Shown in pieces: positions 17,617 to 26,561 of a stretch of 64,000 nucleotides of DNA. The stretch is from NCBI GenBank assembly GCA_030673965.1, contig JAUTCN010000022.1:1-64000 (forward strand), written 5' to 3'. A model generated the notes under the pieces. That model did no database searches. It was not told where the DNA came from and saw only the letters and a list, made by a program, of their open reading frames with translations. The number at the start of each line of letters is the position of its first letter. The stretch's first letter is position 1. This DNA is from Fusobacterium sp. JB019 (GTDB lineage Bacteria > Fusobacteriota > Fusobacteriia > Fusobacteriales > Fusobacteriaceae). The translations under genes and the position numbers were made by a program.

Positions 17617-18894
17617 ATGTTTTATTTAATAGCTGGGATGATTATTTTTATAGGGACATTTTATTTTATAATAACAGAAAAAATACCATCTGCATGGGCA
17701 ACTATGCTAGGGGGATTATTAATGTCTTTGATTGGAATAATGAATGAGGAAGAAGCTTTAAAATCAGTTGGGGAAAGATTGGAAATATTATTTTTATTGA
17801 TAGGAATGATGATAGTTGTTCATATTATTTCAGAAACAGGAGTTTTCCAATGGTTTGCAATAAAAGTAGCTCAGTTAGCTAAAGGTGAACCATTTAAATT
17901 AATATTAATGTTATCTATAGTGACAGCTATATGTTCTGCGTTTTTAGATAATGTAACAACAATATTATTAATGGCTCCAGTATCAATTCTTTTAGCAAAT
18001 GAATTAAGGTTAGATCCTTTTCCTTTCGTGATGACAGAAATAATGGCAGCGAATATAGGAGGAGCAGCAACCTTGATAGGAGATCCAACTCAATTAATTA
18101 TAGGACATGAAGGAAGAATAGGATTTAATGAATTTTTAATAAATACTTCTCCCATGGCTATAATAGCTATGGTGATATTACTTTTAAATGTTTATTTTTT
18201 TTATTGTAAAAAAATGGAAGTTTCAAGAGAATTAAAAGCAAGAATAATGGAATTAGATCCTAGTCGTTCTTTAAAAGACAAAAAAGTTTTAAGGATAGCA
18301 TTGGTAATATTTTTATTGATTATAACAGGTTTTATTTTGAATAATTTTGTAAATAAAGGGTTAGCTATAATATCTCTTTCAGGAGCAATAATTTTAGTTG
18401 TTTTAACTAAAAAAGAACCGAAAGAAGTTTTGGAAAACGTAGAGTGGGAAACTTTATTTTTCTTTATAGGCTTATTTATGATGGTTACAGGAATTGAATA
18501 TCTGCATGTAATTGGATTTATAGGAGAAAAAATAGTGAAAATAACAGAAGGAAAATTTAATTTAGCTTTAATCTTAATCACTTGGGTTTCTGCAGGGTTT
18601 ACATCTATAATAGGAAATGTAGCCAATGCAGCGACAGTTTCTAAGATTATAGCAGTTATGGAACCAGCTTTTAGAAATGAGATCCATATAAAAGCTCTTT
18701 GGTGGGCGCTATCTTTTGGTTCTTGTTTAGGAGGAAATTTAACTATTTTAGGCTCAGCGACTAATGTTGTTGCTGTTGGAGCGGCTAAAAAGGCTAGTTG
18801 TAAAATAGATTTTGTAAAGTTTTTTAAGTTTGGAGCAGTTATATCTATACAAACGTTGATTGTAGCAACTATTTATTTATTAATTAGATATTAA
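17617..18894 (+). CDS. NhaD/ArsB-like ion permease (SLC13/IT superfamily), paralog 2
   Basis: A second polytopic permease of 425 residues, clearly homologous along its whole length to the protein at 15365 (shared ALKSVGERLEILFLLIGMMI-like N-terminus and the DNVTTILLM acidic helix). The substrate-loop motif differs: GDPTQLIIGHEG replaces GDPPNLIIAS. The second-half site reads IIGNVANAATVS, so the usual Asp is again absent. The differing loops suggest different ions or a split role. It lies 28 bases after the EIIA-CBS gene with AGGAGG upstream, and birA follows 13 bases later. Confidence 0.82.
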   Translation: MFYLIAGMIIFIGTFYFIITEKIPSAWATMLGGLLMSLIGIMNEEEALKSVGERLEILFLLIGMMIVVHIISETGVFQWFAIKVAQLAKGEPFKLILMLSIVTAICSAFLDNVTTILLMAPVSILLANELRLDPFPFVMTEIMAANIGGAATLIGDPTQLIIGHEGRIGFNEFLINTSPMAIIAMVILLLNVYFFYCKKMEVSRELKARIMELDPSRSLKDKKVLRIALVIFLLIITGFILNNFVNKGLAIISLSGAIILVVLTKKEPKEVLENVEWETLFFFIGLFMMVTGIEYLHVIGFIGEKIVKITEGKFNLALILITWVSAGFTSIIGNVANAATVSKIIAVMEPAFRNEIHIKALWWALSFGSCLGGNLTILGSATNVVAVGAAKKASCKIDFVKFFKFGAVISIQTLIVATIYLLIRY

Positions 18895-18907
18895 TTTAGG
18901 AGAAAAA

Positions 18908-19615
18908 ATGAATATATATAGATTTAAAGAGATAAATTCAACCAACACTTTTTTAAAAGAGTTAGATGAAAAAGAAAGTTATGATATTGCTATAGCAGAA
19001 AAGCAAACTTTAGGGAGAGGAAGGAGAGGGAATAAATGGTCTTCTGAAAAAGGAGGGGCATATTTTAGTTTTTTGTTGGAAGAAGAGAGAGGTATTTCTT
19101 CTGAAAAATATATAAAATTACCATTAGTTGTTGGTTATTCTCTTTTAAGAACCTTTGAAAAAATGGAATGTTTAGATTTTAAATTTAAATGGACAAATGA
19201 TATTTATGTAAATGATAAAAAATTAAGTGGAATACTCGTTGAGAAAAAAGCAAATTTTTATATTATTGGTATAGGAATTAACTTAAATAATGAAATAGGA
19301 AAAGAATTCAAAGAGAAAGGAATATCTTTGAAAGATATTAATAAAAAACATTACAATAAAGAAGAGGTTATTTTTAAAGTCATTGATGACTTTAAAAATA
19401 ATTTAAGATATTATTTGAACGGGAACTGGAAAGAGATATTAGACTATTTAAATTCTAGAAATTATCTTCTAGGAAAAAAGATAATTATAGATTTAAGAAA
19501 TAAAAAGGAAGAAGGAATAGGTCAAGAAATTGATGAAAGCGGAGAATTTTTAGTTGAAATAAAAGGAGAAATAAAAAGCTTTTCCATAGGAGAAATTCAT
19601 ATTAAAAGGAGATAA
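18908..19615 (+). CDS. birA: Biotin--[acetyl-CoA-carboxylase] ligase, no DNA-binding domain
   Basis: BirA activates biotin with ATP and attaches it to a carrier lysine on carboxylases. The 235 residues hold the adenylate loop TLGRGRRGNKW (34-44), the KWTNDIYVNDKKLSGIL catalytic segment and the GIGINLN motif, then a small C-terminal SH3-like domain. The N-terminal winged-helix repressor domain of E. coli BirA is missing, so this copy cannot repress biotin genes by itself. It overlaps no gene but sits only 13 bases after permease 2 and 2 bases before the next gene, in one operon. Biotin-dependent Na+-pumping decarboxylases are common clients in this phylum. Confidence 0.94.
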   Translation: MNIYRFKEINSTNTFLKELDEKESYDIAIAEKQTLGRGRRGNKWSSEKGGAYFSFLLEEERGISSEKYIKLPLVVGYSLLRTFEKMECLDFKFKWTNDIYVNDKKLSGILVEKKANFYIIGIGINLNNEIGKEFKEKGISLKDINKKHYNKEEVIFKVIDDFKNNLRYYLNGNWKEILDYLNSRNYLLGKKIIIDLRNKKEEGIGQEIDESGEFLVEIKGEIKSFSIGEIHIKRR

Positions 19616-19617
19616 TT

Positions 19618-20052
19618 ATGAAGGGAATAAAATTAGTTTTGTTATTAGTTGCGTTTTCTTTGAGACTGTGTGCAGAGACTAGTCAAGATTTAAAAATTGA
19701 TTTAAATATAATGACGCCATTGACAGTTTGGGAACAATCTCCAATGAATTTTGGGAAATTAATGATAGGAAGTCAAGGACCTTTTTTAGCAAAGACGGTT
19801 TTAAAAGCAAAAGGAGAAAAGAATAGACACTTTAAAGTAAACGTTCCCAGAATAGTTGTTTTGAGAAATATAGAAGGGTATTCTTCTATTAATTTAACTA
19901 TAGATAGAAATGCAGGAGAAGGAATTTTAGGCGAAGAGATAAATGGAAACATAGGCAGTAGATCTATGACCTTTGAAGGGCGGATAGATGTTCTTGCGAA
20001 CGAACCAGGAATATATAAAACAACAGTTCCAGTAAAGATTATTTACGATTAA
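19618..20052 (+). CDS. Small secreted protein, DUF4402-like
   Basis: This is a 144-residue protein with a Sec signal peptide (MKGIKLVLLLVAFSLRLCA, predicted cut near residue 19). The rest is beta-rich. It has the motif SPMNFGKLMIGSQGP near residues 40-55, which resembles the LDFG-x-I-xxG start of DUF4402 and pilin-like domains. It ends in GIYKTTVPVKIIYD, like the closing strand of those domains. No cysteine pair is present. It begins two bases after the birA stop, so it is translated with that operon, an odd partner. The location is probably periplasm or cell surface. The function is unknown. Confidence 0.7.
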   Translation: MKGIKLVLLLVAFSLRLCAETSQDLKIDLNIMTPLTVWEQSPMNFGKLMIGSQGPFLAKTVLKAKGEKNRHFKVNVPRIVVLRNIEGYSSINLTIDRNAGEGILGEEINGNIGSRSMTFEGRIDVLANEPGIYKTTVPVKIIYD

Positions 20053-20058
20053 AAGTAA

Positions 20059-20095
20059 TAAAAAAACTTTGTTTATACAAGGTTTTTTTTATTTT
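20059..20095 (+). terminator. Rho-independent terminator after the permease-birA operon
   Basis: A/T-rich stem AAAAAACTTTGT, loop TTAT, ACAAGGTTTTTT (one G-T pair), followed by a T run. It directly follows the stop of the DUF4402-like gene and closes the operon. Confidence 0.85.
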
Positions 20096-20102
20096 AAAGA
20101 AA

Positions 20103-20131
20103 GTGACATCTGGCTCAAAGTATGTTAAAAT
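20103..20131 (+). promoter_or_regulatory. Promoter of the recF-gyrBA operon
   Basis: GTGACA (20103-20108), 17 bases, TAAAAT (20126-20131), with TG plus one base before the -10 (extended -10). The transcript would start near 20138, leaving about 40 nt before the S4 gene. No DnaA boxes were seen around it. Confidence 0.65.
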
Positions 20132-20177
20132 ATAAAGTATGATATACGCTTATTGTTAAGAAAACAAGGAGAAAGAG

Positions 20178-20384
20178 ATGAATAAAATAAAGATAAATAC
20201 AGAGTTTATAAAATTAGATCAATTTTTAAAATGGATTGGAATTGCAGAAAATGGAGTAATGGCTAAAGAAATAATTTTATCGGGAGAAGTGAAGGTAAAC
20301 GAAGAAGAAGAAAGAAGAAGAGGTAAAAAATTATATCCAGGAGATGTTATTTTTGTTTTTGGGAAAGAATATACTGTAGAGTAA
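20178..20384 (+). CDS. yaaA: S4-domain RNA-binding protein (YaaA/RlbA type)
   Basis: A 68-residue protein that is essentially one S4 RNA-binding domain: LDQFLKWIGIAENGVMAKEIILSGEVKVNEEEERRRGKKL, then PGDVIFVFGKEY. In many Firmicutes the same small gene stands between dnaN and recF, as it does here next to recF, but dnaN is absent. It is the first gene of its operon and has an AAGGAGAAAG site. A role in ribosome or 23S rRNA metabolism is proposed for the family. Confidence 0.88.
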   Translation: MNKIKINTEFIKLDQFLKWIGIAENGVMAKEIILSGEVKVNEEEERRRGKKLYPGDVIFVFGKEYTVE

Positions 20385-20406
20385 ATGATTTTATAGAGGT
20401 GAAGTT

Positions 20407-21498
20407 TTGAAAATTTTAGAAATAAGTTATATTAATTTTAGAAATTTAAAAGATAAGAGTATAAAGCTATCACCAGGAATAAATTTATTTATAGGAAAAA
20501 ATGGTCAAGGGAAAACTTCTGTAGTAGAAGCTATATATTTTAATGCTACGGGAAAAAGTTTTAGAACTTCAAAATATGATGAAATCATAAGTTATAATAA
20601 AACAAAAACAGGTTGTCATATGAAGTTTATGGATAAGTTAAGTAATAAAAGCCTAGCAATAAAGTTTGATTCGCAAAAAAAAGAATATATTTTTAATAAA
20701 AAAAAGATAGCTTATGAAGAATATTATGGAAAAGTCAATATAGTTTCTTTTATTCCTGAGGATATAGAACTTATAATGGGGGCTCCTTCTATTAGAAGAC
20801 GTTTTTTTAATAGTGAAATTTCTCAAAGTAACGAGGATTATTTTTATAACATAAGAAAATATAAAAAATTATTAAAAATAAGGAATAGGTATTTAAAAGA
20901 TAAAGATGTGAAAAACGAGATGTATAGAATATATGAAGAAGAATTTATAAAGTATGGTTCTTTAATTGTGAAAAAAAGGATTGAATATGTTAAAAATATA
21001 TCAATTTTATTAAATTTAAATTATAGAAAACTTTTTGACAATGAAAAAGAATTATGTTTAAAATATTCTTGCTTTTTAGGAAAAGTAAAAAGAATAGAAT
21101 TAAGTGAAATACAAAAAAAGTTTAGAGAAAGTATAGTTAAAAATTATAAAAAAGAGATAAAATATGGTTATTCTTTTGTGGGACCTCAAAAGGATGATTT
21201 TATATTTTTTTTAAATGAGAAAGAAGCAAAATCATTTTCATCTCAAGGAGAAAAAAAATCAATAGTTTTTTCTTTGAAATTGGCAGAATTAGATATGATA
21301 CTAAAAGAGAAAAGAGAAAATCCTATTTTTATTATAGATGATTTATCTTCATATTTTGATAAAACAAGAAAAGATAATATTATAAAATTTTTAGTAAAAC
21401 GAAATATACAAGTTATGATTACTTCAACAGAAAATTTTAAAATAAATTCAAAAAATTTCAATGTATTTGAAGGAGAACTTTGTTATGAAAATAATTAG
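20407..21498 (+). CDS. recF: DNA replication/repair protein RecF
   Basis: RecF is an SMC-like ATPase that helps load RecA at gaps together with RecO and RecR. The 363 residues include Walker A GKNGQGKT (30-37), the signature SSQGEKKSIVFSLKLAEL and Walker B NPIFIIDDLSSYFD. The length is typical. The start is TTG, with AGAGGTGA upstream. The 3' end overlaps the next gene by 14 bases, with the downstream ribosome-binding site inside recF, which suggests coupled translation. Confidence 0.95.
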   Translation: MKILEISYINFRNLKDKSIKLSPGINLFIGKNGQGKTSVVEAIYFNATGKSFRTSKYDEIISYNKTKTGCHMKFMDKLSNKSLAIKFDSQKKEYIFNKKKIAYEEYYGKVNIVSFIPEDIELIMGAPSIRRRFFNSEISQSNEDYFYNIRKYKKLLKIRNRYLKDKDVKNEMYRIYEEEFIKYGSLIVKKRIEYVKNISILLNLNYRKLFDNEKELCLKYSCFLGKVKRIELSEIQKKFRESIVKNYKKEIKYGYSFVGPQKDDFIFFLNEKEAKSFSSQGEKKSIVFSLKLAELDMILKEKRENPIFIIDDLSSYFDKTRKDNIIKFLVKRNIQVMITSTENFKINSKNFNVFEGELCYENN

Positions 21499-22018
21499 TG
21501 TTGAAGAAATGATAAGTAAAGGAATAAAAAAAAGTAAAACATTAAGAGAGGCTTTAATAAAAGCTTATTGGAAAGATATTGTTGATAAAATGGAAGTGAA
21601 GTCAGAAGTTATAAAAATTAAAGATGAAATATTAATTGTTAAGGTTGAAGGATCGGCTAATTTACATTTTATGACAATGAAAAAAAATATTTACTTAGAA
21701 AATATAGAGAAATTACTAAAAGGCAAATATATAAAAAAAATAAATTATAAACTTGGAAAAGTTAATTTACAAAACAAATTACAAAATAAATTAGAAGAAA
21801 TAAAAGAGGCTGAAAGAATAAAAGATGTAGATTATAGCATTTATTCATTAGAAGAAAGAATAGAATTATTAGCACAAGCATCTAAAAAAAGAGAAAAATA
21901 TTTGTTGCAAAATGGTTATAGTAAATGTATTCAATGTGATAATTTATTTTTAGGAAACAACCTTAAATGCCCAAAATGTAGGGGGATAGAGGATAAAACA
22001 GTTGTGAATAAATATTAA
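21485..22018 (+). CDS. DUF721/DciA-like protein with C-terminal zinc ribbon
   Basis: The N-terminal 90 residues fit DUF721 (TLREALIKAYWKDIVDKMEV, ILIVKVEGSANLHFMTMKKN). This is the family of DciA, which loads the replicative helicase in many bacteria that lack DnaC/DnaI. The C-terminus adds two CxxC pairs (CIQCDNLFLGNNLKCPKC), a likely zinc ribbon. ATG 21485 is chosen over the upstream in-frame ATG 21461, because AAGGAG at 21470-21475 serves the later start. Position between recF and gyrB is the same as that of DUF721 genes in several phyla. The helicase-loading role is inferred from the family. Confidence 0.82.
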   Translation: MKIISVEEMISKGIKKSKTLREALIKAYWKDIVDKMEVKSEVIKIKDEILIVKVEGSANLHFMTMKKNIYLENIEKLLKGKYIKKINYKLGKVNLQNKLQNKLEEIKEAERIKDVDYSIYSLEERIELLAQASKKREKYLLQNGYSKCIQCDNLFLGNNLKCPKCRGIEDKTVVNKY

Positions 22019-22036
22019 ATGGAGGGAAGATAAATA

Positions 22037-23941
22037 ATGAGCAATTATCAGGCAGAAAATATTACAGTCCTAGAAGGATTGGAAGCAGTAAGAAAAAGAC
22101 CTGGGATGTATATAGGTACAACTTCAGAGAGAGGACTTCATCACTTAGTTTGGGAGATTATAGACAATTCAATTGATGAAGCTTTAGCTGGATTTTGTAA
22201 TAAAATAATAGTAAATATTCTTCCTAACAACATTATTGAGGTTATTGACAATGGAAGAGGAATTCCGACAGGACTACATCCTAAATATGGAAAATCAGCA
22301 TTAGAAATAGTTTTAACAGTTTTACATGCTGGAGGAAAATTTGAGAATGATAACTATAAAGTTTCAGGAGGACTTCATGGAGTTGGTGTATCAGTTGTTA
22401 ATGCTCTTTCTGAATGGTTAGAAGTTGAAGTTAAAAGAGAAGGTAAAATTTGGTATCAAAGATACGACAGAGGAATACCTGAAGAAGATGTAAAATCAAT
22501 AGGGGAAACGAATGAAACAGGTACTAAAGTAACATTTAAAGCAGATGGGGATATATTCGAAACTTTAGTCTATAGTTATGAAACATTAGAAACAAGATTT
22601 AAAGAATTGGCTTATTTAAATAAAGGACTTGCAATAGAATTAAATGATCAAAGAAAAGAACCTATGAAAACTTCAGATTTAATATTTGAAGGGGGAATAA
22701 TAGATTATATAAAAGAAATAGAAAATGATTCTATTAAACTTATAAAAGAACCAGTTTACATGTCAGGAGAAGCTGAAAATATTATAGTAGAAGCTGTAAT
22801 ACTTTATAATACAAATCAAAGAGAAAAAATATATTCTTTTGTTAATAATATTCATACTCATGAGGGAGGAACTCATGTGAGCGGATTAAAAACAGCTTTA
22901 ACTAGAATTATAAATGATGTAGGAAAGTCTCAAGGGTTTATAAAAGAAAGAGATGGAAAACTTCAAGGAACAGATATAAGAGAGGGGTTAACTGCAATTA
23001 TTTCTATAAAAATAGCTCAGCCTCAATTTGAAGGACAAACAAAAACAAAATTAGGAAATTCTGAAGTAACAGGAATAGTTTCTAATATTGTAGGTACACA
23101 TTTAAGAATGTTTTTAGAAGATAATCCAGGAGATACTAAAATAATAGTTGAGAAAGTTTTAAATTCAAAGAGAGCAAGGGAAGCAGCACAGAAAGCAAGA
23201 GAATTAGTTTTAAGAAAATCGGCTTTAGAAGTAGGTTCTTTACCAGGTAAATTATCAGATTGTTCATCTAAGAATCCAGATGAATGTGAAGTTTATATAG
23301 TCGAAGGAGATTCGGCAGGAGGATCAGCTAAACAAGGTAGAGATAGACGTTTTCAAGCCATATTGCCATTAAGAGGAAAGATTTTAAATGTTGAGAAAGC
23401 AGGATTACATAGAGCGTTGGAAAACACAGAAGTAAGAGCTATGATTACTGCTTTTGGAGCAGGTTTTGGAGAAAATTTTGATTTAGAAAAATTAAGATAT
23501 GGGAAAATAGTAATTATGACAGATGCTGATGTTGATGGAGCACATATAAGAACTTTATTATTGACATTTTTCTATAGATATATGGTAGAACTTTTACATA
23601 ATGGAAATATATATATAGCACAACCACCATTATATAAAATATCAGTAGGAAAATCTGTTTCATATGTTTATAGTGATAAACAATTAAAAGAAGCTCAAAC
23701 AAAGCTAGAAAATGAAGGTAAAAGATATACATTACAAAGATATAAAGGTTTAGGAGAAATGAATCCAGAACAATTATGGGAAACTACTATGGATCCAGAT
23801 GCAAGAACTTTTTATCAAGTTCAAGTTGATGATGCTATTGAAGCGGATACAATTTTTGATAAATTGATGGGAGATAAAGTTGAACCGAGAAGAAAATTTA
23901 TAGAAGAACATGCAGAATTTGTTAAGAATTTGGATATTTAG
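22037..23941 (+). CDS. gyrB: DNA gyrase subunit B
   Basis: GyrB is the ATPase half of gyrase, which introduces negative supercoils. The 634 residues are the short form, without the E. coli insert. Present are the GHKL ATP site ([40 protein letters not shown]), the TOPRIM motif [15 protein letters not shown] near 421 and the metal-binding [12 protein letters not shown]. The quinolone-determining region of GyrB looks wild type. AGGGAAG precedes the start. It is followed 29 bases later by gyrA, as in many chromosomes. Confidence 0.98.
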   Translation: MSNYQAENITVLEGLEAVRKRPGMYIGTTSERGLHHLVWEIIDNSIDEALAGFCNKIIVNILPNNIIEVIDNGRGIPTGLHPKYGKSALEIVLTVLHAGGKFENDNYKVSGGLHGVGVSVVNALSEWLEVEVKREGKIWYQRYDRGIPEEDVKSIGETNETGTKVTFKADGDIFETLVYSYETLETRFKELAYLNKGLAIELNDQRKEPMKTSDLIFEGGIIDYIKEIENDSIKLIKEPVYMSGEAENIIVEAVILYNTNQREKIYSFVNNIHTHEGGTHVSGLKTALTRIINDVGKSQGFIKERDGKLQGTDIREGLTAIISIKIAQPQFEGQTKTKLGNSEVTGIVSNIVGTHLRMFLEDNPGDTKIIVEKVLNSKRAREAAQKARELVLRKSALEVGSLPGKLSDCSSKNPDECEVYIVEGDSAGGSAKQGRDRRFQAILPLRGKILNVEKAGLHRALENTEVRAMITAFGAGFGENFDLEKLRYGKIVIMTDADVDGAHIRTLLLTFFYRYMVELLHNGNIYIAQPPLYKISVGKSVSYVYSDKQLKEAQTKLENEGKRYTLQRYKGLGEMNPEQLWETTMDPDARTFYQVQVDDAIEADTIFDKLMGDKVEPRRKFIEEHAEFVKNLDI

Positions 23942-23970
23942 TAATTGTATGTGGAGAGGAGAAAAATATA

Positions 23971-26529
23971 ATGTCTAACATAATAAATAGATATGTCGAA
24001 GAAGAAATGAAGGAATCATATTTAGATTATTCGATGAGTGTAATAGTTAGTAGAGCTTTACCTGATGTCAGAGATGGGATGAAACCAGTTCATAGAAGAA
24101 TTTTATTTGCCATGAACGAAATGGGAATGACTTATGAAAAAGCTTATAAAAAATCAGCAAGAATCGTTGGGGAAGTACTAGGTAAGTATCATCCTCATGG
24201 AGATAGTGCGGTTTATGGAACAATGGTTAGAATGGCTCAAAGTTTTAACTATAGATACGAATTAATTAATGGACATGGAAATTTTGGATCAATTGATGGT
24301 GATTCAGCAGCTGCAATGAGATATACAGAAGCTAAAATGTCTAAAATAACTAGTGAATTATTAGAAGATATCGATAAAAATACAGTTGATTATAGAAAAA
24401 ACTTTGATGATTCCTTAGATGAGCCGGTAGTTTTACCAGCAAAATTACCAAATTTATTATTAAATGGAGCTACAGGAATAGCAGTCGGAATGGCGACTAA
24501 TATTCCTCCTCATAATTTAGGAGAATTGATTGATGGGATATTGGCTCTAATAGAGAACAGGGAAATAACCTCTTTAGAGTTGATGGACTATATTCCTGGG
24601 CCAGATTTTCCAACAGGAGCAATAATTAATGGGAAAAAAGGTATTGTAGATGCATATACGACAGGTAGAGGAAGAGTTAGAGTAAGAGGAAGAGTAGAGA
24701 TAGAAGAAGGAACAGGAAAATCTCCAAAAGCGTCAATAATTATTAAAGAAATTCCTTTTCAAGTAAATAAATCAAATCTTATTGAAAAAATAGCTAGATT
24801 AGTTAGAGAAAAAAAGATATTAGGAATAGCTGACTTAAGAGATGAATCTGATAGAGATGGAATAAGAATAGTTATAGAATTAAAAAGAAATGAAGAACCA
24901 GAAATAGTATTAAATAAATTATATAAATATACAGAACTTCAAAATACATTTGGAGTTATTATGCTGGCGTTAGTAAATAATGTTCCTAGAGTGTTAACTT
25001 TAAAAGAGGTTCTAAGTGAATATTTAAAACACAGATTTGAAGTTATTACAAGAAGAGTAAAATTTAATTTAGAAAAAGCAGAAAAAAGAGATCATATATT
25101 ACAAGGATTTAGAATTGCTCTAGAAAATATAGATAGAATAATAGAACTTATTAGAGCTTCTGCAGATGGAAGCAGTGCTAAAGAATTATTAATAGAAAAA
25201 TATGCTTTTTCAGAAATACAAGCAAAAGCTATTATGGATATGAAACTTCAAAGATTGACTGGTTTAGAAAGAGAAAAAATAGAAAATGAATTTATAGAAC
25301 TAGAAAAGAAAATAAAAGAATATAAATTAATATTATCTGATGATGACAAAATATATGAAATTATAAGAGAAGAGTTAGAAGAATTAAAAGAAAAATATAA
25401 TGATGAGAGAAGAACAACTATTCAAGACGAAAAATCAGAAATTAATATAGAAGATTTAATTAAGGATGAGAAAGTATTGATAACCATTACAAATAGAGGA
25501 TATGTTAAGAGAATAGGATTAAATACATATAAATCTCAAAAACGTGGGGGAAAAGGAGTTTCAACTCAAAACACAGTTGAAGACGACTTTGTTCAAGATA
25601 TGGATATCATGTCGAACTTGGATTCTATGATGTTGTTTACAGATAAGGGAAGAGTATTTAATATCAAGGCTTATGAAATTCCGGAAACTTCAAGACAATC
25701 AAGAGGAAAGTTAATAGAAAATATTATTAAACTTCAAGAAGATGAGAAAGTTAGATTTACAATCAAAATAAAAGAATTTACAGATAAACAAGAAATTATA
25801 TTTGTTACTAAAGATGGAACTGTTAAGAAGACAAATTTAATGGAATTTAAGAATATAAATAGTTCTGGAATAATTGCAGTAAAATTAAGAGAAGAAGATG
25901 ACTTAATTTATGTTGGCGTTGTTACTGATTTAGAAGATCAATTATTTATTGCAACTAAAAAAGGTTATGCAATAAGAGTTTCTACAGGTGAAATCAGAAG
26001 TTTAAAAAGAAATACAACTGGGGTTAAGGGAATTACGTTAAGAGAAGAAGATCACGTTGTATCTGCTTTATTAATAAAAGATATCGAAGAAGAAAATATT
26101 TTAACAGTTACAGAAAATGGATACGGGAAAAGAACAAGAATTAATGAATATCCTCTTCAAGGAAGAGCGGGAAAAGGAGTTATTAATTTAAAATGTAATG
26201 AAAAGACAGGAAATATAGTAGAAGTTAAGCCAGTAAGGATGGAAGAAGAATTAATGGCGATAACATCGATGGGAGTTGTTTTAAGAACTCCAGTAGATTC
26301 AGTTTCTATTTATGGAAGAACAGCAATGGGAGTTAAAATAATTAGGACTTCTGAAGATGAAAAATTAGTTGCTATAGCAAAAGTTAAGAATGAAAAAGAT
26401 GAAGAAAAAATGTTACAAGAAGAAGAAATGGAAGGTAAAGAAATTAAAAAAGTTTCACAAGAAGAAAAAGATTTAAAAAAATCTGAGGATTTGTTTAAAG
26501 TTTTTGATAATGAAGAAGATGAAAACTAA
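23971..26529 (+). CDS. gyrA: DNA gyrase subunit A
   Basis: GyrA cuts and rejoins DNA through a tyrosine. The 852 residues contain catalytic Tyr118 ([10 protein letters not shown]) and a C-terminal beta-pinwheel with the GyrA box QKRGGKG near residue 525, which marks it as gyrase and not topoisomerase IV. The quinolone-determining stretch reads [14 protein letters not shown]. Ser79 equals E. coli Ser83 and is wild type, while Gly83 equals E. coli Asp87, where Gly is unusual. The last 45 residues are an acidic/basic low-complexity tail ([19 protein letters not shown]). Confidence 0.98.
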   Translation: MSNIINRYVEEEMKESYLDYSMSVIVSRALPDVRDGMKPVHRRILFAMNEMGMTYEKAYKKSARIVGEVLGKYHPHGDSAVYGTMVRMAQSFNYRYELINGHGNFGSIDGDSAAAMRYTEAKMSKITSELLEDIDKNTVDYRKNFDDSLDEPVVLPAKLPNLLLNGATGIAVGMATNIPPHNLGELIDGILALIENREITSLELMDYIPGPDFPTGAIINGKKGIVDAYTTGRGRVRVRGRVEIEEGTGKSPKASIIIKEIPFQVNKSNLIEKIARLVREKKILGIADLRDESDRDGIRIVIELKRNEEPEIVLNKLYKYTELQNTFGVIMLALVNNVPRVLTLKEVLSEYLKHRFEVITRRVKFNLEKAEKRDHILQGFRIALENIDRIIELIRASADGSSAKELLIEKYAFSEIQAKAIMDMKLQRLTGLEREKIENEFIELEKKIKEYKLILSDDDKIYEIIREELEELKEKYNDERRTTIQDEKSEINIEDLIKDEKVLITITNRGYVKRIGLNTYKSQKRGGKGVSTQNTVEDDFVQDMDIMSNLDSMMLFTDKGRVFNIKAYEIPETSRQSRGKLIENIIKLQEDEKVRFTIKIKEFTDKQEIIFVTKDGTVKKTNLMEFKNINSSGIIAVKLREEDDLIYVGVVTDLEDQLFIATKKGYAIRVSTGEIRSLKRNTTGVKGITLREEDHVVSALLIKDIEEENILTVTENGYGKRTRINEYPLQGRAGKGVINLKCNEKTGNIVEVKPVRMEEELMAITSMGVVLRTPVDSVSIYGRTAMGVKIIRTSEDEKLVAIAKVKNEKDEEKMLQEEEMEGKEIKKVSQEEKDLKKSEDLFKVFDNEEDEN

Positions 26530-26561
26530 TTACTAATGAAGCTACATATGGAGGGGATTTT

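Noticed and set aside
20053-20177. Possible replication origin next to recF
   Set aside because: No TTATCCACA-like boxes and no A/T unwinding repeats were found; the gap is explained by a terminator and a promoter.
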